DNA from: Pomacea canaliculata
Taxonomy: Eukaryota > Mollusca > Gastropoda > Architaenioglossa > Ampullariidae
DNA: 64,000 bases
Direction: 5' to 3'
Assembly (NCBI RefSeq): GCF_003073045.1
Contig: NC_037600.1
Location: forward strand, 17,252,352-17,316,351
In this document: piece after piece, positions 47,801 through 59,800 of the stretch
Layout of the letters: the number at the start of each line of letters is the position of its first letter
Numbering within the stretch: the first letter of the stretch is position 1
The notes under the pieces: generated by a model
What the model was told of the DNA's origin: nothing
Databases searched by the model: none
The model's input: only the letters and a program-made list of their open reading frames with translations
Position numbers and translations under genes: made by a program

Positions 47801-50800
47801 GTTGTTTATGAAGTTTTCTTTAAAAAATCAGATGAGGCGCTGTTTTGTGTTCTTGCAGTGCTTCAATTTTATTGCAGTGTGCAAAGTGTTAGGATGTCAC
47901 TAAAATTTGAATCCTCTTTCTACTCAAAAAAGTCTAGCAATGTTTTGGCACAATTTAGCGCTTCTGCAAGCGAAACTTTCTTTTCTGAAGGTTTGTCTTG
48001 AACCGCATCATCATTGATTTCTTCTGAAAATCCAGCACTTCGCTCCCGCAGCACTGGAAGATTCTTCTTCTTTCACTTGATATCCAGGCTGATCATTATC
48101 AGAGAGTAGTCATTCTTCGATGTTTTCTCTGTCAACTTCAAATCCATTTATATTTTAAATTTCCTCCAAAAGTGATGCCGCTGTTATTTCTTGGCTTTCA
48201 CTGTCATTGACATTTTCAACACAATCACATCAGGGAACAATTTTCACCATGACTTTCAAAAGGTTAAGTTCGACCTGTCATCCCAGCTCACAGAACATGA
48301 GAAAAATTGCATCCTTAATTATCCATTTCTTGTAAAACTAACAGAGATCTCCGTCTTCTTCCAAGATTGAATGTAATAAAGATTTCCTATAATGACACTA
48401 GAATGCAATATGCTTCTAAAACGTCCTGTCCATAGGTTGCATCAGCGATGTCACGTTTGAAAATATGCAACAAAAATCTAGCCATCACTTGCTTTGCTAA
48501 TAATAATAATGTGAACTTATAATGCGCAGCATCACGACCAAGATAGATCGCACTCTCTGCGCAGACCATTAATGATAAATGAAAAAGAACACCCAGTGGA
48601 CAGTAAAGTACGTATAGGCACGACGAACAACATGAAGATGAGGTACAAGAGTAGAATGTAGAGCAATGGATAAAGGTATGACAGGATGTAGATACTACTA
48701 ACAGTGTAAGATGGAGTCATTACATAATAGCATGACAGACAGTATTGCCAGGGAGTTAAGAATAGTAATTCCAGAAAAGTATTTGAATATTCAGCAAATT
48801 CTGTGGCGAGATTTGAAACATTGCAGCCATCCTTGAGACACAACAAATGATTCAGGAATGTACATTTCACAGTGAAACATTTTGCTTTTTCAAGTATCAA
48901 TGGTTATTTAGGTCCGTACCATTGGCAGCAGTCTTTATCTTTTTAAAAAGGATAGGACTCTATCATCAAATTTAAGTTTTTTTTTTTTTTTACATTCTGA
49001 TAGTTCTCTCTTGATTTCTGGTGTGTTGGTGGCCTTTTTGGGCTTCACCACCCCTTTTTACACTTCATTTTTTCTTTTACACCTTGTTCACTTACTATGT
49101 TGGTTTGTTTTTAAAGATACATGACTTGAGAAGATTTACCCCGAAACCTTTAAATTTAAAATTACTTTTATTGCCGTGATATAGCCCTAGTTCAGCGGTT
49201 TTCAACCTGTGGGTCGCGACCCCCCAGGGGGTCGCGACGTGCCTACAAGGGGGTCGCGAAGGTGGTCATTTTTTAAAAAAAGTTTCTTATACTGGTATTA
49301 GTGGAATTAGTTTACATTGTGTAACCGAGTGGTGCGGGGGCTCAAACTCCAAATCTCTTCTTCCTATTCAAGTACACTGTCTCGGCATGCAGTGACTTCT
49401 CACTTCCAAAACTCAAAACACAATCTCCCTCTCAACAATTAAGCCTCCAATCTCCCTCCTCTCGCCTTTTGCCCTCTTTCTCCCCCAATCTCTCATCGCT
49501 GACTCCCCTATATTACACCACCATATTACAAACAACTGACAAGATGAATGCTTTCGTCCGAAAAATTTCGTTGTGGACGCAAAAGATACGCCAAGAAAAT
49601 ATTTTTGATATGTTTCCGTGCTTGTGTAAGTGCAAGGCTGACAACTTGAATCTTGATCAGGTGAAGAATGTAATTATTGCCCATCTAAACGGACTGCAAG
49701 AAAGGTTTCAGCATTATTTCGCTGAAATTGATGTGACTAAATACGATTGGATTCGTAATCCATTTCTGGCTGATCCTAGCACAAGCGGGTTGTCCACGGA
49801 AGAAGAAGAGCAGCTCATCGACCTTTCGAGTGACCAATCCCTGAAAATGGTCTTCCAAACAACACCAGTGACAACATTCTGGATTAGCATCAACGGTGAA
49901 TATCCTCTCCTTTCTGAGAAAGCAATGAAAGTTCTGCTGCCATTTTCAACTTCGTATATGTGTGAGCAAGGATTTTCAGCATTGGCAGCACTGAAGTCTC
50001 AATACAGAAATCGTGTGGACGCAGAGGCTGAGCTGCGAATAGCAGTGGGTACGAACATCGCACACAGGTTCGCTTCTCTATGCAACAGCAAGCAGGCTCA
50101 ACCTTCTCATTAATCAAAGAGAGTGTCCAATAAAATAATATTTATTAGCTTTAGTAAAATTTCATTAACAGTTATACTTCTTGCAGATACGAACTTTGCT
50201 CTTCCGTTGTTGAATTGCATTGATTTCCTCGACGCGGCGTTCGAGGTTAGCTAAAGCTGCCCCCCCCCCTCCCCCCCCGCTCTTCCACCGACCTAGCCGG
50301 CTAAGGGGGGTCGCGGACGTACCTGTGTTCGTGAGGGGGGTCGCCACATGTAAAAGGTTGAGAACCGCTGCCCTAGTTGCTGACACGGCATAAAACACCA
50401 ACAAACAAAATTCAAGCATCAATGGCCTGGATACAGGACATCCCTTGGCGTGTTTTTTGCTTGAACCATTTAAACACAGCTCTATCCAAATCGTCAAATT
50501 TTGAACCTTGTTGTCTTGCCCGCACTCGTCCCATTAAATATATAGGATAAAGTTATGAACTTTTAGAGTTCTTTTTTCTTCCAAACAATATAACCACTGT
50601 TTAATTTCTGATGAAAGCTTAGCAATTGATTCTCCCTTTTCAGCACGTTCAACAATTTTCAGTTTTGTAGCAATCGACAGAACAACTCTTTTTCTTTTCA
50701 TCCCTGCACCAGACCCCAACATTTTGGCACACACTTAAAGGGAAGCAACTTTCTAACCTCAAGGTGTGGATGCCAACTGAACTAACTTGGAACACGGCGT

Positions 50801-53800
50801 CGCCTTGATGGATGATGTGACCCATACACATCTAACACTAGAAGTGTACTAAGTTTTTTATTTTTGTAAATGGGTAGTAGATCATTTCTTGAAGTGTCTA
50901 CTGGACCTATCATTTGGGGGTGGGGTTACAAGCCTGTCTCACATCTTTTAGCAGAGACCATCTGGCAGATGATGGATCTACATTGTGATATGATAGTTTA
51001 CATCAGGGACATTTGTTTTGGTCGGGTCAGTGAGATGACTTCAGGATTACAAGGGTCGCTGAATGGCTGGATGGGTGTGTCATCACATGTGGGTGCACCT
51101 CTAACAATGCCAGAAAGGTCTTACGCACGCTCCAGTTATGTCTAGCAGCTTTTTGGTTGGGGTTTGTTTTTTGAGGTGAATGCACAGTTAATTGAAGACC
51201 AAATAATTGAGGTTCTACTGTAGTGATATATCGTAATAAACATGCTTAAAGTAAACCCATGAAATCTGCTAAATTTATTAAATTTGAAGTGGACAGAATG
51301 TTTATGCATTAAGCTTGCTCTTTGCATAGACTACACTAAGACACAAAACATGCTAGAGGGGAGAACCTCTATTTGGCCAATTCATGGGTGGTCTTTTTGT
51401 CTTATTGGGGTTTAATTAATTTTTATCTGACATACTTCTTTGGTGAGGAATTTGATGTTACATTTTGAAATGTTATTTAGACACAGCATTATACACAGTG
51501 TTTCAATCTTAGCTCATTCATTCCATAAAAAAATGCACTACAGTGGTCAAAATTTGCACAGAGATAAATTATTTAAGTTAATGAATTAAAAGGGTTAATG
51601 TGTGAATTCCACAGATTTTTGCATAAACCTTGCCAACACTTTCGATCAATTTACTTTCTTTCTCTCACATAGATTTAGCATAAGAAAATATAGTAAATGC
51701 TTTGTGCTCAAAGAAGAAAATCAGAGTTGTAGCAGATCTTTTTTTCTTTTGTTTGCAAGTAATCATATGTTTTGAAAACTATGGGATTGTGTCAGTGGTA
51801 AGGAATGTGCATAGTAAGCTATATTTGTGAAGATAGCTTTTTTTTTCTTGCTTTGAATGAGAATATTTTCACCATTTTATGTATCCAAGAGAATGAATTG
51901 AACTACCAGCCTCCTTCATTTTCTGCTCTGGAAGTCTTACCACCTCCAAGGGGTATCAGAAGCTCACAGAGTGAAAATTGCATCAAAGCTTTGCCAGATG
52001 AGGCCCACATCATGGTATGTGTTACATAATCTGAACAGCTGCTTTTCTGTAATTTATGCAAATGGATTTTATTAGTGTTAGGTGTTAGGACCTATGGTCC
52101 TTAAAAGACAAAGCAAATCACAAGACAGTCTGTGTTTAAGTGATGGAAATCGACATTCTGAATAATCTCCACTCAAAAATCTGATTTGCAAAACATTTTA
52201 TATATGTACAGTCACATTTAAAACAATAATTTAAATAATTAGAGGAATATGCAAATCATATAAATAATTAGAGGAGTACACAGATCCTATCATATAGATG
52301 GAGATCCAACGAGCAGAAAAACTATTGCCATTAAAACAAGGTCTTACTATGATGCCAAAGAGTCTGGGAATACAAAGAATGTCCAAAAGAATGGACACTA
52401 GTCATACCCCTTCCCTATGAAAACAGAGCTAAAACTATAAAGCCGAAAGCTTAATTAGGCACCCAAGCTGAAATTAATCCAGAATCACATCACCACTACT
52501 CATGAGGAACTGATAGCAGAAAAACAGTATGGCTTCAGACCAGGTAACATCGCTGACCAGATCTTCAATTGTTGCATCCTCATAGAAAAACCATCTTCTT
52601 CACCAGCAGGACACCTATCACAATTTCATAAACTTTATAGAGGCTTTTGACAGAATCTGGCATGAGGGGCTTTCAACACTGAAAAGAGCCTAATCCAAAT
52701 CATTAAGTGTTATATGAGCTCAGTTTTATATCTGGTTTGGCTCTTGTATCATACCTTTTACTGTCTCTACCATTGAACCTGCTGGTAGGGCATTTGGTTG
52801 TTGTTGATTTGGGTCTCGAATGATTTTGATATAAAATCTGTTCTGTGGCAAATATCCATAGTCCTTTCTCTGGCTTGTACTCCTGATGGTGCCCATCTTC
52901 CTCACCATGAGAACCACAGCTGATATTCTTTGACTAATAAACATGCAGGCACTGGGCCCTAGCTGGTACTTTTATCACAGAAAGCCTTCACCCACTGTTA
53001 CTGCAACAGTTAGTGAACATGATGTTAGCATCATGATATCATTAAGTATTAGTACTTTACTTTTATCTTTACTTCTACTTTTATCTATTTTTAACTATTA
53101 TCTTAACAAAGATTACCCACAAGGTAGTGAGACCAGTTTTGCTTGGTTAGAGTGGTGGTAGGGTAGGGAGAGTGCTGAAGGGGATGAACAGTCATTTTTG
53201 GCTGGGCCACAACTAATGCAGCATGTTATTTGAATTGGACCTAATTGGAGTAGTGGACCCATGTGTTCCAAATGAAGTGCTTCTGGAGACACACTTTCTT
53301 ATCTCCTACAAGGAGCAAATGACAATGACTTCATCAGTATTTTAGCTACCTGCTTGATAGGTCCCTAGGAGCCTCTGCTCGCCACCTTCAAGCAGTAGAA
53401 ACGGGCGTGGTTTGGTGCCTAAAGAACAGGACAACTAGCGAAACTAGCATGGAGTGAATTACCACAATCAAGTCTGGAAGTGACAAGTAGTTTTGTGTTA
53501 TCTACTATAGGATATTTCTAAACAGAACTAATCTTTCTCAATGATTAACAACAGACCTGGCAAATTTGAGTATCTTTAGTTTCGTGGACAAGTTAGACTT
53601 CATCATGAGACCCAAGTTCTATGCAAAAGCAGAGAGCATAATTTTACTGGAACCAACAGTAATGTGTTGGTAGATATATGTCCTAACTTATTGGTCTTTC
53701 ATGACTTTATATCAGAATTGCAAGCTTCAAGTGAATCAGAGAATGAATGTCAATCAGTTTGTATGACTGATAATAATAATTTGTTTGTAAATCCATGGTT

Positions 53801-56800
53801 GCTGATTTTGTTTCAGGAAAGTCTGCAGCAATATCAAAACTTCATGGTAAGCCATTATTAGTAATTGCATCATTCATGAATTTGTTTTCATAATTTCATC
53901 TGATGATTGGTTTCCATAACATTGCACACAGATGCATTTGGTTAATTTACATAAAGATTAATTTAATGGTAAAGATTTTCAATTTATAAAGTTATTTTAT
54001 AACTAAGGTAAAATAAATATCTGATATCAAAAATAGAAGGATAAATAAAGCTATTAATATTTAGTATTGTTTTTGATCAAACTAGTCATTAACAGTCCTT
54101 GCGCAGCTGCTACTAACACTGGCAGCTGAGAGTCTCAGCCGTTCCACGAGAAAGAAGTGCAAACTATTTGTAGTTTTGTGGTTATTTGTGGTTCATAAGG
54201 GCGATCCCTGTAGATCTAACGGCGACGACTCCAGATAACAAGGATCGATGACATCGGAAAAATTTTGAGAATATACTGAGAACATCTTAAGACTATGAAG
54301 GAATCTTATCATATTATACAATGACAAAGGGGATCGTCGCTTCACTTTATTTACTGCAACTCAAGTTCGCTGTGACAGTGAGTGAAGCACGCGAGAGCGA
54401 TCGACATCCAGCCTGTAGATCCAGTCAGTTTGCAGAATGCAACACAAAGACACTTACATCATGTGGCTTGTAGATGTTGATCACAATCATCAGAGGGGGT
54501 CATCGTGCAGTTTGACAGTGTGGCCTGTATCGATCAGCTATATACAGGTCACAGAGATACGACCACAGTGCATGTAGCTCAGCACTCGTCAAGAGGACTG
54601 TGGACTGTACTGCAGGGCCAAGCACCTGATGATCTTACCCTTCATTTTCCCTACAATGCCCATGCAAACACCTTTTTTTCCTTTTTCTGATTTGTGGACC
54701 TGTGTTGTGAGTAGTGCTCATGCGCTTTGCAGCAGCAGATCGTTCGCTCACAACTGTGGTCATTTTCGCTGTCTGATCGTTTGATTCTAACTTTCCTTTT
54801 GGTTTTCTGCAGCTGCTAATGTTTTATTGGTGTACTTTTCTGTAACATTTCGGCGCATTGAGCGTTTCTCAAGGATTCGGATTTTGCGCGTTATAAGACT
54901 CCTTCATTCATTCATTCATAATAATCATTTTAGTGCCTCAGAAAAGCAGGGTTACTTTTTCAGAGAAAAAGCACGTGAATAGCGTTTTTTTTTTCACATC
55001 ACACCTTTGGCCTGTGTTTTCTTCATTAAGTGGCTACACATTAAAGCACATTTAAACACACAAATTTAGTTGAACACTGTGAGAAATTTTATTTTCACTC
55101 TGTTCTCCTCACCAGAGACAGAATATTCAGAACACCTTTACCTATCCTTTACCATCTTTCCAGATTATTTAGGTTTTGTCTGTCTTTTAATAACTATGTT
55201 CAAAGTCGTATAAGCTTTTAAAGTTTTACATTATTTTGTAAGGTACTCTATATGTTGATAATGATGTTAAGTGTCATTGATGACAAAATAGTGGTTATAC
55301 TTTGTTTTAATAGAAACAGAAGCGAGTGGAATCATGTGTCTTAGAGCAACAACTGGCAAACGAGAATCGTCTTCATAGAGAGTTGGCAGCTGCTGCAGCT
55401 GCAAACAAACAAAGTCTTGTGGATGCAATTTCTCAGGTATATTTTTAATCTGTTTGAGGGCATAGTCGTTGAGGCCATATGTTCGATTTGTAGCATTTAT
55501 TCCAATTTCATGTGAAATCTTTTATAACATTTTGATGACTCGATCATTTTTGTACCTGTTCATATTAAAATGATATATAAGGCATCCACTAGAGACCTTT
55601 GTTTTTTTGTCTATCAGAAACATGTTGTTCTAAGTTAGTTTCTGGTCTTTTAGTTTTCTCACTACTGACCTTTGCCCTGTTTCGTTTCGCTAACCATATC
55701 TCCCTTTGCCATCAGCTTAATCAAGGGCTGGTTAAGGTGGTGCCTCTGGTTTCATTCTGCACACATGCCTGAGCCATCTCCATCTTCTCTTTTGAGTTTG
55801 GTTGTCATATTTGTCCAACTGGCTCTTGTGAGGATTTATGTGTTAGTAATTAGCAATTTGGAAGGTCTCTAGTTTCTGCCTGATTTTGCTGAGATATCTT
55901 CCAGCATTAACTTCCATAGACTAAGACCAAAAAGACATTGCTTCTATAGATTCTTATTTTTGTATTTATTTGTAGAGTTTTGGTTTAGCATGGCAAAGTC
56001 TTGGTTTACTTTGATGAATCTATTCTTCCAATCTTTTTTGTCAGTTGTGATGGGTTCTGTTGACTTGGCATTCAATCTCATTTTGTTTATTTTCCCTGTT
56101 TTTATTTTAAGTCGTATTTTTTATGCAGTTATTGTAAAGTTGTTCTCTTCTTGTGCATCCTTGTGTTGGCTAATGTCCAGCAGATTCCTCTTTTCTTTTG
56201 TTGTTTGCTATTAACAGTAATGACTCTGTCTTGACATCAGTTGACTTCCATGTCACTTTATGTATCGTCTTACGTTGAAACATTGTTACTCCTATTTCAA
56301 GGTCATTGTCTTTTAAAAAAAAATCAATCTACATTCTGCATTTGTCTGTTTCATACCTTACACCTTCTTTTCCAATGACTCTTTCTCTTCCTTAAATCTT
56401 ACTTTCTACTTTAGCGTTGAAATCTCTCTGTACTACTATTATGTTTTCCATCACTGCCAAGTTGTAGTAGTCTTCTTTGTCCTCTTCCTCTTTAGGTGCA
56501 TTGCAGGACAGGACAGAAAGCTTGACGAATCTTTAATAATAACTGGTATACAGCAGGTGCTTGCTGATTGGCTTCCATTCTAGTATGTGGAGTTCTTAGG
56601 TTGTTTGGGATACTCATTGCAACCCTATCTTTGTATTGTCATTTTCTTCTAGACCTCAAGATAGTGTCACCTCTTTCCTTTGCTTGTAGAATGGGCTTCT
56701 GTAACTCCAAGATAACTGGAATAGATGCACTTCTCAGAAGGCCTGTGTTAACTTTCCTGTTTGGTTCAGTGTTCTCTCATTTCAGCAGCAAATAGTAACG

Positions 56801-59800
56801 AGTGTTTTGGGTGAGATCATGTCAGCTGTCGGGTTGGGAGTGTTCTCAGCTGTTACAACTATAGTCACCTGGTCTGCCACTGTTTGGTGGATTGTCTCTG
56901 GTCTCAGTTTCCGCAACAGTATCTTTTTACAGGAATGAATTATTAGTTCATTTCCCAGCCCCCTGTGACCTGGAGGAACTTTAGATCACACTTTGTCTAG
57001 TGACTCTAGTCTCTACCCCTCCACATGTCTGACATGGGTGATGCAGCTAGGAGCTAGTGCTCTCATCAGCATAGTTTTAAGGATTATTGAGGCATGCAAC
57101 ATGACCACAGCAACATGGTGGTTCAGCAAAGAGGGGGTTTATACTTTAATTATTTTTATTATTTAGAAAAGCAGCATGTTGCCAACCAGCCACTCCATTA
57201 TTAAAGCAGCTTCATTTATTTCTAGAAAGAATTATTACTATTAGATCATTTTCCAGTGTCTTTCAACCTGGACTTAACACAGCTCATGCCAAGTAAACAT
57301 ATTATCACCTTCTGCAGGCATTGATCTTGTAGCCTTCAGAGCCGATGTCTCCAATCTAGAAATTATAAGTGACAGAGGTGGACCAATAGACTCAGCCCTA
57401 GTTTTGATATTTTTTCCAAAACTCCTTTAATGGGGGTTTATACCTGTCCCTGAGTTCTAGGTTAGGGAGATAAATCACCAAAAAAGTCCTCCTTTGTTTA
57501 CTCAGTTCTGGTTCACCTTCAGGAGTGCCTGGAATGGGTGATTCACACCAGCCCCCTTATCAGTACCTCAGTACCATCAGTGTACCTCATTGTTTAAACA
57601 TACTGCTATTACATTAATTAAAAAAAAGCCTTGACCCTTATAACGTCAGAAACTGTTGTCCTCTTTTCACACTCCCCTTTTTTTTGTCCAAGATAATAAA
57701 AAAATTTGTGTCACTTTTGATTGTTTTGCCATCAACAGTCTTGAACAATTTCAGTCTGCCTATCACAAGAGTCATTGAGCCAAGTACAGCATTGCTGGAA
57801 GGGGTAGATGACCTGCTGTCTACCTGTGATAGTTTCCATATCTCCTTACTATCTACAGTTCTACACTATATCTCGCATCTGCCTTTGATAGCTTGATTAT
57901 ATCCTTCTCCAGTATCTTGTCATTTTTTCTCTCTCTGGCAACATTTTGAACTCATTCGTCCCCCTTGATTGCCTGCATCCATCCTGTGGCATTTGAAGAC
58001 TATGCATGCTACTAAAGTATGGGGCATCTCATGGCTTACTCATGGTATACATACAGCCAGCTGATTCCACCATCTGCCACTTGGGCTGCAGTGTCATGTG
58101 TATCCTGATAGTATACGGTCGCTAGTGTCTGTCCTTTTCACATTGTTTTAAATGTGACTGTACATATATAAAATGTTTTGCAAATCAGATTTTTGAGTGG
58201 AGATTATTCAGAATGTCGATTTCCATCACTTAAACACAGACTGTCTTGTGATTTGCTTTGTCTTTTAAGGACCATAGGTCCTAACACCTAACACTAATAA
58301 AATCCATTTGCATAAATTACAGAAAAGCAGCTGTTCAGATTATGTAACACATACCATGATGTGGGCCTCATCTGGCAAAGCTTTGATGCAATTTTCACTC
58401 TGTGAGCTTCTGATACCCCTTGGAGGTGGTAAGACTTCCAGAGCAGAAAATGAAGGAGGCTGGTAGTTCAATTCATTCTCTTGGATACATAAAATGGTGA
58501 AAATACTCTCCTCCAAAACAAGGAAAAAAAGCTGTCTTCACAAATATAGCTTACTATGCACATTTCTTACCATTGACACAATCCCATAGTTTTCAAAACA
58601 TCAATACTTTGCAAATAAAAGAAACAAAAAAGAATTTGCTTTGACTATCAGATCTTGCTCCTGTTCTTTGGAACAAGAGCAATGTCCCTTTGCCCAACTG
58701 ACTGAAAGGGGCTGTGTTGTTGTATTTCGTCTTATCTGATGTCTTCTTCATGTTGGGCGTGTTGTTGGTATGTTTTTTTGATGAGCCTGCCATCCTGCAT
58801 TTGGATTGTGGTGTGCTTTCAATCTGTGTCCATGGCTTTGATTCCATTTCGAGGTGGAGACTTTGCCATTGACATACTTTATTTGATTATGGCTTCTGAC
58901 CTTTGTTGCTTAGCGGAGGTTTGTGTGTGCTGGGGCTCATTAGCCGTTCCAGCGGGACTTAAGCCATCTGTTGGATGGGGTGCTCGGAGCTGCATCTACT
59001 ATCAGTGTGTCTTCAGGTTTGCTGTGTGGATTGTGGTTTATGCTGTATGTTTATGCTACCTTTTGGCATTGAGTACAGAGTCTGCTACAATCTTCATCAC
59101 TCTGTCATCAGCTTATTTTGACATCACACCACCTACTGTGAAGTACTTTGAACTTGTCCGACAGGCAAGAATAGGTACTATGTAAGACAATGTTTACTGG
59201 AACTGTGGTGCGCATAGGAGCATATGCAGCCTTGCTTGCAGTTCTTCAACTGGATTAAGGTAGCTGAGAGAAAATACAGACTACATATTTTTCATCATGT
59301 CCTATGGCATTCTACAGACAACGTTCGCATTTTGTGTGCATCCATGTATGTGTTACTATCATTATTCTGTCTTTATGTAGACAGTTATTGTGTCTTTGTC
59401 TCTATTGTAGTCTGTATGCTATGTTCAATTTTGAGTCAATATTTGAATATTTGTGTATTGTTATCTTATAATTATATTTATACAATATTTTGCTGAAGTC
59501 ATATCATTTGAGAAAAAATGCATTTAAACTGCAGGACTTTTAACATCAGTTGTGGTATTCTTCACACTAGCTTGAAATTGAATAAAGGATAACAGTTTTC
59601 AAACTTTTAACTAGCAGCTGTAAATTTAATGGTGAGAAGTTATTGAATTTGTGACTGTGACCTGTCATTATCCTCAAGGGTATAAAAATGAAGCGGATGT
59701 CATGAGGCTAGGTTTCTAAAAGCTTCAAACTTCTATTAAATGAGCAGTGTTTTCCAGAGGTATGCTTTCAACACAAGGTGTGATCAAAAGTTTGCATTGA

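Larger units (their letters stand above)
47679..51220 (-). mobile_element. Jerky/Tigger-type DNA transposon containing a nested hAT
   Basis: The ends cattagaaccttgattatc and the complement of the right end cagtagaacctcaattattt form inverted repeats beside TA (47677-47678 and 51221-51222). Subtracting the nested hAT and one target duplication leaves about 2.36 kb, a normal Tigger size. Transposase remnants run on the minus strand. The element occupies LRSAM1 intron 8 and predates the hAT insertion. Confidence 0.75.

Noticed and set aside
52726..52944. 72-codon minus-strand open frame beside the RTE fragment
   Set aside because: No known motif. It may be LINE-derived, but nothing in it supports a call.
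58739..59185. 148-codon open frame in LRSAM1 intron 11
   Set aside because: No recognisable domain, unusual Cys/Trp content, and opposite strand partly open. Probably part of an old repeat.
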